DNA of 42,801 nucleotides from Lentimicrobium sp. (GCA_023957275.1 JAMLHF010000039.1:1-42801); one strand, 5' to 3'. Shown: positions 1 through 8,589, counted from the first letter of the stretch. Made by a program: numbers and translations. The notes: generated from the letters alone by a model not told the origin.

Positions 1-63
1 TAAAACTGATTCCCCGAAATTATCAAAAGTGTCAGAAGTCAGGAGTTATTAAAAAACCGGATA

Positions 64-1338
64 ATGAAGAAATATTTGCCCTTCATCATTGGTTTTGTTT
101 TCAGCCAATTGGTAGTGTTTCCTCAGGGTTGCCTGCCGGAGGGCATCATATTCACTACCCAGGATGAAGTTGACCTTTTTCAGATCAACTACCCGGGATG
201 CACGGAGATTGAAGGAAATGTAATCATTTCAGGTGCTGATATCACCAGCCTCGATGGCCTGGGTGTGCTGCTATCCATCAGAGGCAATCTGGAAATCAGA
301 CTCAATGAATTGCTTGGTGACCTTTCGGGACTTCAGAACCTGGAAACCCTGGGAGGCGATTTACGTATTGAGCAGAATGATGTGCTTGAAAATCTTCTGG
401 GTCTTGAAAACCTGTCAGACATCAACGGTGACCTGATCATCGGAGACATTGTCTGGGGACAATATCCGTACAGCACGGGGAATCCCCTGCTTACCAGCCT
501 GGCCGGGCTCAGCAGCCTGGTTTCCTTACAGGGAAACCTGAAACTGTGTGGCAATTATTCACTTGTCACGCTTTCCGGCCTTGAAAACCTGGCCTCTGTC
601 GGGGGAAACCTGCAGGTGGGAGGTATAGAATTTATTTATGGATTCACCTTCGGAAATCCTTTGCTCGTAAATTTTATCGGCCTTACCCGGTTATCTGCCA
701 TCGGGGGAAGCCTGTTTGTAGCCGGGAATAATAACCTGGCTGATCTTACCGGCCTGGATTCACTGGTTACCGCAGGTCAGCATTGCTGGTTCGATCTGAA
801 TGAATCACTAACGACCATGCAGGGGTTGGATCAGCTTACATCCATTGGCGGAAGCCTGAAAATCCGCTGGAATAACGCCCTCACAGACATCAGCGGCCTG
901 GGGCATATTACTTCCCAATCCATTCAAGGCCTCGAAATCATATACAATCATACCCTGGCCGAATGCAATATTGAAAGCATCTGCGGATATCTGGCGGACC
1001 CCAATGGTACTGTTGAAATATATGATAACGCTCCCGGGTGCAACAGTCCCGAAGAGGTGGAAGCTGCCTGCGATGCTCTTTCTGTTTCCGGAGTGTCGCG
1101 GGTGAATTCCCTTTCCCTGAATCCCAATCCGGCAAATGACATGGTTACCATTTCAACTGCTGTCTCAACAGACATTGCCAGACTTTTGATCCTTACCCTC
1201 ACCGGACAACTGGTTATGGAACTGAAGTTTACCGGTTCACAAATCCGGATTGACATTGGTAGTCTGCCTCCGGGAGTATTTATCGTGCGTCTGCAAAATG
1301 AAAAATCAGTGGCGGTAACGAAGCTGATAAGGAAATAA
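64..1338 (+). CDS. secreted LRR/receptor-L-domain-like protein with T9SS sorting domain
   Basis: This is a 424-residue exported protein. An N-terminal signal peptide (MKKYLPFIIGFVFSQLVVF) is followed by a solenoid of about 25-residue units at residues 45-310, each shaped like 'L.GL..L..I.G.L.I..N..L.DL.GL'. This is the pattern of bacterial leucine-rich/receptor L-domain repeats. The last 75 residues or so ('LSLNPNPANDMVTIS' to 'VTKLIRK') match a T9SS type A C-terminal sorting domain, so I infer surface anchoring or secretion through the type IX system. Cysteines cluster just after the solenoid (residues 300-340). The stop codon lies 35 bp before the subtilase ATG on the same strand with no terminator between them, so the two are probably co-transcribed. 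The ligand cannot be told from the sequence; an adhesin or glycan/protein-binding role is only a family-level guess. Confidence 0.85.
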   Translation: MKKYLPFIIGFVFSQLVVFPQGCLPEGIIFTTQDEVDLFQINYPGCTEIEGNVIISGADITSLDGLGVLLSIRGNLEIRLNELLGDLSGLQNLETLGGDLRIEQNDVLENLLGLENLSDINGDLIIGDIVWGQYPYSTGNPLLTSLAGLSSLVSLQGNLKLCGNYSLVTLSGLENLASVGGNLQVGGIEFIYGFTFGNPLLVNFIGLTRLSAIGGSLFVAGNNNLADLTGLDSLVTAGQHCWFDLNESLTTMQGLDQLTSIGGSLKIRWNNALTDISGLGHITSQSIQGLEIIYNHTLAECNIESICGYLADPNGTVEIYDNAPGCNSPEEVEAACDALSVSGVSRVNSLSLNPNPANDMVTISTAVSTDIARLLILTLTGQLVMELKFTGSQIRIDIGSLPPGVFIVRLQNEKSVAVTKLIRK

Positions 1339-1373
1339 TGAAAAACAGTGTATAACCATTAAATTCATTCATT

Positions 1374-4300
1374 ATGAAAACATTCACTTTTCTTTCTGCA
1401 GCCATTCTCTGTACTGTATGTCTTTCATTTGGTCAGACAGGAAAATTTATACCGGCAAAAGAAACAGGTCCGCGTTTTGTTGAGGGGCAAATTACCGTTA
1501 AACTGAAACCAGGTACCGGTGAATTCCAGAGACAAACCGGGGATGTGCATTTCGGGATTAAATCGCTGGACGAAAAGGTTGTTGATTTTGACGTTTTTGA
1601 ACTGGATAAGCGATTCAGGTATAACCCCTCAAAACTGCGATCAGATGTGCCCGACCTTTCGAGAATTTATAAGCTTTCTTTTCCGGCCGGATTCCCTGTA
1701 CGGGAGGTGGCAGAAGCCTTTTCATCCGACCCGAATGTGGAATACGCGGAGCCGGTTCCAACCGGGCACGTGCTGGAGGTCCCCGACGACGTATTATATG
1801 AGCAGTTGCAGCACCTCCCTCAGATTTTTGCGCCGCAGGCGTGGGATATCCACAAAGGTGAAAACGGTTCCGAAGAAATCATCATAGCCATCATCGATAC
1901 CGGAGTTGACTGGGATCATATTGACCTGCAAAGCAATGTGTGGCAGAATCTGGCGGAAGATGCCGATGGTGACGGCCACACTATGGAGTTTAACGGAATT
2001 TCATGGATGCTTGATCCCGGAGATTTAAACGGAATTGACAACGATTTCAATGGGTTTACAGATGACCTGATCGGATGGAATTTCATAACAAACAACGGGA
2101 ATCCCAATCCAATCCCGGGCAATCCGGCCGGGAATCATGGAACCCATTGTGCCGGTATTTCGAACGGAGTTACCAACAATGGAACCGGAATTGCCAGCAT
2201 CAGCTGGAACCTGACCCTGATGCCGGTTTGTGCCGATCAGAATAATACCCTTGAATATGGATGGGACGGAATTATTTACGCTGCTGAAAACGGTGCTGAT
2301 ATCATATCGAACAGTTGGGGAGGATTTCTGTATTCCATCGCCAGCCAGGAAGTTATTGATTATGCAACAGGGCTTGGCAGTATTGTGGTGGCCGCTGCCG
2401 GTAACAACAATAACGATGACGTACATTATCCCTCCTCCTACCTGGGCGTAATATCGGTCGCCTCTGTCAGCGTGGACGATACCAAAGCGGCTTATTCTTC
2501 TTTTGGTCCGGGTGTGGATATCTCTGCACCCGGGGGTGGGCTTGAAGGAGGAATTTTAAGTACCCTGCCCGGAAACAATTATGGACTGTCATCGGGTACT
2601 TCCATGGCAACTCCTCTGATTGCCGGTTGTTTCGGTCTTTTAAAATCATACCACCCCGCGTGGTCGAACGAACAGCTTATAAACCAGCTTTTGGGAACCG
2701 CCGATGACATCGATACCCTCAACCCCGGCTATGCATATCAGCTTGGAACCGGCCGGGTAAATGCTTTTCGTCTTCTGTCGGAAGAAAATGTAATCCTGCC
2801 GCAAATCCTTAAACTGGAGCTGTTCAGTATGAATATTGATGATGCCAATGGGAATCAGATTAATGAGCCCGGTGAAGAAGTAATCCTGAATCCTACATTC
2901 AGAAATTTTGTTCAGTATGCAGGCGATGATCAGGTCATAGTTACACTAAGTACTGAAGATGAGTATATTACTATTTTGAATGATACTGCAATAGTAGATA
3001 TTCCACCGGATGGTTTCTTCACCATTGAAAATCAGTTTCGGTTTTTGGTCAGTGAAGATGCCACCTCTCATTTTGCAGGTTTCACCATTACATTTGACGG
3101 CGATGCAGAGATTGTTACCGGTGGCGAGCAGTTTGTTGAAGTCCTGGTGGCGCCCTCAGGCATCTTTGTTTTTGAAGGGGAACCCAACGAACGGGATTAC
3201 AGCGGAACCTATATCAAAGGTGTGCTGGATCAATTGGGTATTCCTTATACCTATTCCAACACTTATCCAGCAACGTTGCAGGGATTTGACAACGTATTCC
3301 TCTCCCATGCAAATTTCGGCGAAACGCTTTCCGAAGGTACTATTCCAACGGAGGAACATACTATGATCTGCCAGGAATTTCTGGAGAACGGAGGCAATTT
3401 GTATATTGAAGCCGGAGGGATGTTCACGGGGATGCAATACCTTGGTTATCCGAATTATGCTGCCATGAAACAGCTTTTTGGGGTTAGCAGCAATCAGATC
3501 GTGATGATTGAACATTCGCTCGATTCGCTGATAGGGTCGGAAAGCAGTGCTTTCGAAGGGATTGAATTCAATAACTCAACCCAGTTATACAATTGGTATA
3601 TTGATAAACTTACCCCGGTAGAAGATGCCATCGTCCCGTTTTATGAATACAATTACGGCAATGTTTCCATTATGTTCGACGGTGCTGCAACCCATGGCCA
3701 TAAAGCTTTTTATTTCGGCTATTCACTGGCAGAACTTGTTGACACCGATCCTGTAAATTCAAAAAACAATGTCCTGCTAAAGGTGCTCGACTTTTTTGAG
3801 ATACTGCCAGAGAATTATGTCCTGGCTAATTTCATGGCGGATAAAAAAGTGGGTGGAATTCCCCTGGATGTAAACTTCTCTGATCTCTCGCTCACCGATC
3901 CTGCACATCCGGCCTTGTCATGGCAATGGGATTTTAATAACGACGGAATCACAGACTCCCAGGATCAGCATCCGGCATGGACTTACTATGATCCGGGCAC
4001 TTTTGATGTCAGGCTGATTGTTTCTAATGAATTGGAATCAGATACCCTGGTGAAGGAAGGTTTTATCGGAATCAATACCGGGTACCTTGTATACGAAGGC
4101 GTTGCCGGTGGTGATGCTTACAGTGGTGCATTTATCCGGGACTATCTGCAGGAGCACGTTTATGCAGTTACCTACCGGAACACCTTGCCTGAAAGCCTGG
4201 ATGGATTTTCTGCTGCATTTCTCTCTTTTGGCAACTATGAATCAGGATACACCGCTTTGAATGCAGTTATGGCTAAAACCATTGGCGATTATCTTGAAAG

Positions 4301-4964
4301 TGGCGGATACATTTACCTGGAAGGTGGTGATGCCCTGGGTTATGATCAGGCAGAAAATGACCATTTGCTTGAAATGTTTGGTATAGCCTCTGCAACCGAT
4401 GGGACGAACAATCCGATCGACAGCCTGAAAGGACAAACAGGTACATTGGCCGAAGCCCTGGTGTTCACCGGCAGTAATCAGACATCTGTTGCCTACATCG
4501 ACCGCTATGTGCCCATTGACGATGCCGGCACTGCATTTGTCGAAAACAGTTACGGAATTGTGGCCGTACAGAATCATGTGCCGGGCGCTCACCGTACTTT
4601 TTGCTTTTCATACGCGCTGGCTGAACTTGAGGACGGAGAAAACCCGAATACCCGTGAGGAGTTGCTGCAAAGGATACTCAACTTTTTCGATATCTACACG
4701 GCTGCTCCTCAGGTAAATAAACCTCAGGCTGACCGTTTCAAAGTTTATCCAAATCCGGCTGACAACCAGATTACCGTCTCAGCACCCGGGTTAAGCGGAG
4801 ATGCCATCGTCACCCTCTTCACCCTGACCGGCCGGCAAGTTATGGAAGGGAGAATTACCGGTATGGAAGACCGGCTTGACATCAGCACCCTTCAACCTGG
4901 GATGTACATCATTGAACTTGTGACTGATCAGGGGAAAATGAGGGAAAAGCTGATGGTTAAATAA
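1374..4964 (+). CDS. secreted S8 (subtilisin-like) serine protease with PKD domain, two YLEGGD modules and T9SS sorting domain
   Basis: This is a 1196-residue multidomain subtilase. It has a signal peptide (residues 1-20, ending SFGQ), an I9/fervidolysin-like prodomain (about 30-135) and an S8 catalytic domain (about 160-470). The complete triad is visible: Asp175 in 'IIDTGVDWDH', His255 in 'GNHGTHCAG' and Ser410 in 'SSGTSMATP', with the oxyanion-hole Asn in 'AAAGNNN'. A linker domain follows, then module A (597-810), a PKD domain (about 817-899, 'WQWDFNNDGITDS'), module B (904-1107) and a T9SS type A sorting domain (about 1122-1196, 'FKVYPNPADNQ'). Modules A and B are related to each other and to a region of the C25 peptidase at 23454-27296. 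The architecture indicates an extracellular protease. It follows the LRR-like gene by 35 bp and ends just before a terminator hairpin. Confidence 0.93.
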   Translation: MKTFTFLSAAILCTVCLSFGQTGKFIPAKETGPRFVEGQITVKLKPGTGEFQRQTGDVHFGIKSLDEKVVDFDVFELDKRFRYNPSKLRSDVPDLSRIYKLSFPAGFPVREVAEAFSSDPNVEYAEPVPTGHVLEVPDDVLYEQLQHLPQIFAPQAWDIHKGENGSEEIIIAIIDTGVDWDHIDLQSNVWQNLAEDADGDGHTMEFNGISWMLDPGDLNGIDNDFNGFTDDLIGWNFITNNGNPNPIPGNPAGNHGTHCAGISNGVTNNGTGIASISWNLTLMPVCADQNNTLEYGWDGIIYAAENGADIISNSWGGFLYSIASQEVIDYATGLGSIVVAAAGNNNNDDVHYPSSYLGVISVASVSVDDTKAAYSSFGPGVDISAPGGGLEGGILSTLPGNNYGLSSGTSMATPLIAGCFGLLKSYHPAWSNEQLINQLLGTADDIDTLNPGYAYQLGTGRVNAFRLLSEENVILPQILKLELFSMNIDDANGNQINEPGEEVILNPTFRNFVQYAGDDQVIVTLSTEDEYITILNDTAIVDIPPDGFFTIENQFRFLVSEDATSHFAGFTITFDGDAEIVTGGEQFVEVLVAPSGIFVFEGEPNERDYSGTYIKGVLDQLGIPYTYSNTYPATLQGFDNVFLSHANFGETLSEGTIPTEEHTMICQEFLENGGNLYIEAGGMFTGMQYLGYPNYAAMKQLFGVSSNQIVMIEHSLDSLIGSESSAFEGIEFNNSTQLYNWYIDKLTPVEDAIVPFYEYNYGNVSIMFDGAATHGHKAFYFGYSLAELVDTDPVNSKNNVLLKVLDFFEILPENYVLANFMADKKVGGIPLDVNFSDLSLTDPAHPALSWQWDFNNDGITDSQDQHPAWTYYDPGTFDVRLIVSNELESDTLVKEGFIGINTGYLVYEGVAGGDAYSGAFIRDYLQEHVYAVTYRNTLPESLDGFSAAFLSFGNYESGYTALNAVMAKTIGDYLESGGYIYLEGGDALGYDQAENDHLLEMFGIASATDGTNNPIDSLKGQTGTLAEALVFTGSNQTSVAYIDRYVPIDDAGTAFVENSYGIVAVQNHVPGAHRTFCFSYALAELEDGENPNTREELLQRILNFFDIYTAAPQVNKPQADRFKVYPNPADNQITVSAPGLSGDAIVTLFTLTGRQVMEGRITGMEDRLDISTLQPGMYIIELVTDQGKMREKLMVK
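3162..3803 (+). other. YLEGGD module, copy A (in the S8 protease)
   Basis: This segment encodes residues 597-810 of the subtilase. It opens with 'IFVFEGEPNERDYSG', reaches the glycine-rich strand 'NGGNLYIEAGG' near the middle, then 'YIDKLTPVEDA', and closes with 'VLDFFEI'. The order of elements matches copy B and the copy in the C25 peptidase. The alternating strand/helix pattern suggests a Rossmann- or GATase1-like alpha/beta fold, which is inference. It is the most divergent copy because the LEGGD acid is replaced by Gly. Confidence 0.6.
4083..4694 (+). other. YLEGGD module, copy B (in the S8 protease)
   Basis: This segment encodes residues 904-1107 of the subtilase, directly after the PKD domain. 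Landmarks in order are 'YLVYEGVAGGDAYSG', 'SGGYIYLEGGDALGYDQ', 'LKGQTGTLAEALVF', 'AYIDRYVPIDDAG' and 'ILNFFDIY'. It is closer to the C25 copy (AGGKVYLEGGD, GESGTMAENMSF, NYIDRLLPLENA) than to copy A of its own protein. Confidence 0.65.
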
Positions 4965-5177
4965 TCAGCTGCCAATTCCGGGTTTTTCCGGATGAATCGA
5001 TGAAAAAGCCTTGTGACAATTACAGGGCTTTTTTATTTTTATTAAAGCCATTCCGGATTCCGGGGTTTGCATGATCACAAAATCAACCTCATTTCCATCC
5101 GCAGTTCGCCAGAATTTGACCATATCAGGTTCAAACCTGGCCCAGAGCCTGTTAAAAGCATAATCTTCAATGAGCAT
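4965..5177 (-). pseudogene. remnant of a DUF4143-type ATPase (C-terminal fragment)
   Basis: The reverse strand encodes a 70-residue fragment starting 'MLIEDYAFNRLWARFEP' and continuing 'VKFWRTADGNEVDFVI'. That is the hallmark late segment of DUF4143 domains (E..v...L ... yWRt..g.EvDFv). Only this C-terminal piece remains: there is no Walker A, no Walker B and no winged helix. An in-frame TGA lies five codons upstream of the Met. The true homology seems to stop near 'ALIKIK', after which the frame reads through a terminator-like hairpin. It faces an intact DUF4143 ATPase on the other strand, so the likely history is loss of one family member in a locus that held two. It could in principle be a short expressed protein, but I consider it decayed. 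Confidence 0.6.
5003..5040 (+). terminator. rho-independent terminator after the subtilase gene
   Basis: The stem AAAAGCCTTGT pairs with ACAGGGCTTTT (one wobble) around a short loop, followed by a T-rich tail. It lies 39 bp after the subtilase stop. Confidence 0.75.
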
Positions 5178-5238
5178 ACCCTTGTCAATTCACTGATTTA
5201 AAGGCTGATTTTGATTTCATAAATCAAAAATATCCGAT

Positions 5239-5350
5239 TGTCGGGAAAAGACTCCAGATTTTAAAAAGGCCGCTTGTATTCAGATTTTATCAGTTACTGT
5301 TGTTATACCCGACAAATATTATTAAATATGTCGGGTATAATCGACATATT
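5239..5350 (+). promoter_or_regulatory. multi-half-site inverted repeat (putative operator/promoter) of the DUF4143 ATPase gene
   Basis: A perfect 12-bp inverted repeat, TTATACCCGACA (5303-5314) and TGTCGGGTATAA (5329-5340), is separated by a 14-bp AT-only spacer. It is followed at 5342-5346 by a third half-site, CGACA, which makes a second overlapping palindrome, TGTCG-8-CGACA (5329-5346). A fourth half-site, TGTCGGG, sits at 5239-5245. The start codon is 12 bp beyond the last half-site. The symmetry suggests binding of a dimeric or oligomeric regulator, possibly autoregulatory. That function is inference. Confidence 0.55.
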
Positions 5351-5358
5351 TCAATATT

Positions 5359-6495
5359 ATGAAGAAATTGAAGTATCAGCGCACTTTACAGGCTAAGATC
5401 ACTGAATGGTTGTTTCAGGGTAAGGTAATTATTCTTTACGGCCCCCGGCAGGTCGGCAAAACAACGCTTGCCAATGAGATCATATCAGGGCAATCCGGAG
5501 CCCTATATTTGAATTGCGAACGCCAGCAGGTATGGGAACTATTGAATTCGGGGAACCAGGATCGCATCAGGCAATACCTTGGCGATGCAAAAATCGTGGT
5601 GTTTGATGAAGCCCAGAAAATTCCTCAGATAGGTAGTTTACTAAAATTGTTGATTGATACTTATCCGGAAATTCAATACCTCGCTACCGGTTCGAGTAGT
5701 TTTGACCTGTCAAATGCTTTGTCAGAGCCGCTTACAGGGCGCAATGTCAAGTTTATTATGTACCCTGTTTCGCTCATCGAACTTTCACCGCACTTTAACC
5801 GGTTTCAGAAGGATGAAATGCTTGAAAACCTTCTGCTTTTCGGATCATATCCCGACATCATTGACCGGCCGGAATCACAGAAACGGAAGCTGCTGGATGA
5901 ATTAACCTCCGACTATCTGTTCAGGGATGTGCTGCGTTTTGAAAATATAAGAAGATCCGACATTCTGGTGAACCTTCTTAAAGCCATTGCATTACAAACC
6001 GGCAACGAGGTTTCAATGCGTGAACTCAGTAACCTGCTCAAAGTTGCCGTGGAAACGGTACAACGCTATCTTTTGTTGCTTGAGCAGTCTTTTGTCCTGT
6101 TCTCACTTCCGTCGTTCAGCCGAAACTTACGCAATGAAATATCTAAAGGGCGGAAGTACTATTTCTACGACCTGGGCATACGCAACAACCTGCTTCAAAA
6201 CTTTACCCCCTTGTCCAGCCGGAATGATACAGGACAACTTTGGGAAAATTTCTGCATAATCGAAAGAATCAAAAAAAATCAGGCAAAAGATCGCAGGGTC
6301 AATATGTATTTCTGGCGAACCTATCAGCAACAGGAAATTGACCTGATAGAAGAGCATGAAGGCATTCTCGATACATTTGAATTCAAATGGAAGTCCAGAC
6401 CGGGACAAAAAATTCCTTCTGGTTTCAGGAATGCTTACCCACAAAGTACATATCAGATCATTGACAGGGAAAATTATCACAACTTTCTGACCTAG
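5359..6495 (+). CDS. AAA_14/DUF4143 family ATPase
   Basis: This 378-residue protein has an N-terminal P-loop ATPase domain with Walker A 'YGPRQVGKTT' (residues 27-36) and Walker B 'VVFDEAQ' (80-86). A sensor-like 'ATGSSSFDLSNALSEPLTGR' follows, then a winged-helix segment ('MRELSNLLKVAVETVQRYL'). The DUF4143 C-terminal domain contains 'YFWRTYQQQEIDLI' and 'TFEFKWKS', which resembles the E...D...ExK layout of PD-(D/E)XK folds. Length and order of parts are typical of the family, which is abundant in Bacteroidota and archaea and has no settled function; a link to transposon/ATPase-like or defence roles is speculation. The gene stands alone between the decayed relative upstream and an intergenic region downstream. 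Its promoter carries a conspicuous inverted repeat. Confidence 0.9.
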   Translation: MKKLKYQRTLQAKITEWLFQGKVIILYGPRQVGKTTLANEIISGQSGALYLNCERQQVWELLNSGNQDRIRQYLGDAKIVVFDEAQKIPQIGSLLKLLIDTYPEIQYLATGSSSFDLSNALSEPLTGRNVKFIMYPVSLIELSPHFNRFQKDEMLENLLLFGSYPDIIDRPESQKRKLLDELTSDYLFRDVLRFENIRRSDILVNLLKAIALQTGNEVSMRELSNLLKVAVETVQRYLLLLEQSFVLFSLPSFSRNLRNEISKGRKYYFYDLGIRNNLLQNFTPLSSRNDTGQLWENFCIIERIKKNQAKDRRVNMYFWRTYQQQEIDLIEEHEGILDTFEFKWKSRPGQKIPSGFRNAYPQSTYQIIDRENYHNFLT

Positions 6496-6690
6496 GAAGT
6501 TTTCCGGATTTATTGGCAAAGCCATTGGCTCACAGATTGGAGCGCACTCTATTTTTTTGAACTGTCTTCCCTGCAAACAAACTGTCTGACTATATCAAGC
6601 AGACAGGGTAAGCAGTTGCCCTGCCAATCTTTCCCGGAATTTTTTACCCCGGGTTGATTGATGCCCGAAATCCATCCAAACAGGATTAAT

Positions 6691-6724
6691 AAAAAAACCC
6701 TGCAAATCACTGCAGGGTTTTTTG
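6691..6724. terminator. bidirectional rho-independent terminator
   Basis: AAAAAAACCCTGCA and TGCAGGGTTTTTTT form a perfect stem around a six-base loop, with A- and T-runs on both sides. It serves the minus-strand gene ending at 6740 and could also stop the ATPase transcript. The 244 bp between the ATPase and the next gene otherwise hold nothing I can name. Confidence 0.85.
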
Positions 6725-6739
6725 GTATATGTCACGTTT

Positions 6740-7243
6740 TCAGGCTTTAGGAATTTCTTCTGTCGCGTCATCTGCCACATCCTTGATTTCATCAGCCACA
6801 TCTTCAGCTTTTGATTCAATGGATTCTGCGACATCTTCAACAACTTCTCCGGCCTTTTCAGTGGCGTCTTCAACGATTTCTCCCACATTATCTGCCACAA
6901 CTTCAGTGGTTTCTTCAGATTTAGCGGTGGAAGTCCGTATCTTTTCTTCAAGTTTGTCAACCACTTCAGACGCTTTGTCATCCAGTTTCTCAATCACATC
7001 TTCCGCCTTGTCCCTGATTTTGGTTCCGAATTCCTTTGCTTTCGACCTGGTTTCTGCAGCGGCTTCTTTCACATCCTCAACTACATCTTCAAGCTTATCG
7101 TCGAGTTTATCGGCAACTTCTCTGGTATATTCCTTTGCCGATTCGAAGGTATCGGCGGCCTTTTCTTTAAGTTCGGCTGATTTTACGGTGGCGGCTTCTT
7201 TCGAAGTACCGAACAGTTTCTTCAAAGAATTGATAAATCCCAT
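6740..7243 (-). CDS. highly charged amphipathic-helix repeat protein (YtxH/apolipoprotein/LEA-like)
   Basis: This 167-residue protein is built almost only of A, E, D, K, V, S and T. After a short start (MGFINSLKKLFGTSKEA) it carries irregular heptad/11-mer repeats such as 'ADKLDDKLEDVVEDVKEAA' and 'EDATEKAGEVVEDVAESIE'. These predict one long amphipathic helix or coiled coil with no cysteine, tryptophan or membrane segment. Similar low-complexity proteins are annotated as YtxH-like, apolipoprotein A-like or LEA-like and are often stress-linked, but no specific function can be claimed. A perfect -7 box lies upstream (7271-7278) and a strong terminator directly downstream, so it is a single-gene transcript. 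The long open frame on the opposite strand is a shadow caused by the repetitive codons. Confidence 0.8.
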   Translation of the reverse strand: MGFINSLKKLFGTSKEAATVKSAELKEKAADTFESAKEYTREVADKLDDKLEDVVEDVKEAAAETRSKAKEFGTKIRDKAEDVIEKLDDKASEVVDKLEEKIRTSTAKSEETTEVVADNVGEIVEDATEKAGEVVEDVAESIESKAEDVADEIKDVADDATEEIPKA

Positions 7244-7270
7244 GTTGCTGCTTTTTATTGGTTTAACTTA

Positions 7271-7278
7271 CAAAAATA
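7271..7278 (-). promoter_or_regulatory. -7 promoter box TATTTTTG
   Basis: Exact match to Bacteroidota TAnnTTTG on the minus strand, 27 bp before the ATG at 7243. No clear -33 element. Confidence 0.5.
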
Positions 7279-7343
7279 ATAAATAAAAGATGGAAATCAA
7301 AACCATGAGAATTAAACAGATAAGCTGAATTCAACCTTCGTTT

Positions 7344-8531
7344 TCAGCGCAAGGAGTTCACCGCCATCCAGGCCATAAGACCGGCGCCAACTTCCAGCGC
7401 TTTTTCATCCACGTCGAAACGGTCGGTATGCAGGTTATGCACAATATTCCTTTCTTCATTCCTGGTTCCCAGGCGGTAAAAACATGATGGAATCTGTTGT
7501 GAATAGTAGGCGAAGTCTTCCGCAGTCATTCTCAGGTCAAGGTCTGCAACGTTTTCCGCTCCAAGATATTCCACGGCCGCATGCCGGGCTTCCTCGGTGA
7601 CCTGATCGTCGTTGACGAGGAAAGGGTATCCCTTGTCGATAAATACATCACAGGAGCCACCCATGCTTTCGGCGATGGAGGCAGCCATTCTTTCAATTCT
7701 AAGATGGGCTTCTGAGCGCCAGGCTTCGTCGAAAGTGCGGAGCGTACCGTCAAGTTTTACTTCATTGGGGATGATGTTGGTGCGCCCTTCGGCGATAAAG
7801 CGGCCGAACGAAAGCACTGCCGGTAGCTGGGGAGGAGCCGTGCGGCTGACAATCTGTTGCAGGGCAACAAGGATATGAGCGGCTATCAGCACAGGGTCGA
7901 CATTCAATTCCGGAGTTGCCCCATGACCGCCTTTGCCTTTGACGGTCAGGTAGATCTCATCGGTGGAGGCCATGTATTTGCCAGGCTTCATGCCGACTTT
8001 TCCGGCTTCGAGCGAGGGAAGCACATGCTGTCCGAACATCTTCTGCGGGGCGGGATTTTCCAATACGCCGGCTTTGATCATCATGGATGCGCCTCCGGGA
8101 AATTTTTCCTCCGAGGGCTGGAAGATCAGCTTGATGCTGCCTTCAAAGCGATCTTTCAGATCATTCAGGATACTGGCCGCCCCCAGCAGACAGGTCATGT
8201 GCACATCGTGACCGCAGGCGTGCATCACACCCGGGTTTTGAGAACAGTAGTCAACCTGGTTTTTTTCGGTTATGGGCAGGGCATCCATATCGGCCCTGAG
8301 CGCAATTACCCGTTTGTCCGGATTTCTGCCTTTAATTATGCCCACAACGCCATGTACCGCCATCCCGGTTGTGAAAGGAATCCCGTATCCGGCAAGTTTT
8401 GCCTGAATAAATGCCGAAGTTTCCTTTTCCTGCATCGAAAGTTCGGGGTGCATGTGCAGTTGGCGCCTGATCTCCTGCAGTTCCGCCTTTAATTCGGCGG
8501 CTTTTTGCTTTATGGTTGTAATTAATTCCAT
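7344..8531 (-). CDS. M20 family metallopeptidase / N-acyl-amino acid amidohydrolase
   Basis: This 395-residue zinc-dependent amidohydrolase is of the M20D (aminoacylase / hippuricase / IAA-amino acid hydrolase) type. Visible motifs are 'RADMDALPI' (79-87), 'MHACGHD' (103-109, Cys106 and His108 as metal ligands), 'FQPSEE' with Glu141/142, 'FGQHVLP' with His169, the dimerisation-domain stretch 'TVKGKGGHGATPE' and the late 'TAEDFAYY'. There is no signal peptide, so it is cytosolic. Family members cleave acyl groups from amino acids or small peptides; the substrate here cannot be told. It lies 58 bp downstream of the MBL hydrolase on the same strand and is probably co-transcribed with it. Confidence 0.93.
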   Translation of the reverse strand: MELITTIKQKAAELKAELQEIRRQLHMHPELSMQEKETSAFIQAKLAGYGIPFTTGMAVHGVVGIIKGRNPDKRVIALRADMDALPITEKNQVDYCSQNPGVMHACGHDVHMTCLLGAASILNDLKDRFEGSIKLIFQPSEEKFPGGASMMIKAGVLENPAPQKMFGQHVLPSLEAGKVGMKPGKYMASTDEIYLTVKGKGGHGATPELNVDPVLIAAHILVALQQIVSRTAPPQLPAVLSFGRFIAEGRTNIIPNEVKLDGTLRTFDEAWRSEAHLRIERMAASIAESMGGSCDVFIDKGYPFLVNDDQVTEEARHAAVEYLGAENVADLDLRMTAEDFAYYSQQIPSCFYRLGTRNEERNIVHNLHTDRFDVDEKALEVGAGLMAWMAVNSLR

Positions 8532-8589
8532 TTGTTTCCTGGTTCTGGTAAACGCAAATCAACGCAGTGCTTTGATCATCAGCCGGTTG

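Noticed and set aside
6729-7286. 185-residue Ser/Thr/Ala-rich plus-strand reading frame
   Set aside because: It is the antisense shadow of the charged helical protein; its composition follows from complementing GAA/GAC/GCG-type codons, and it has no independent promoter.
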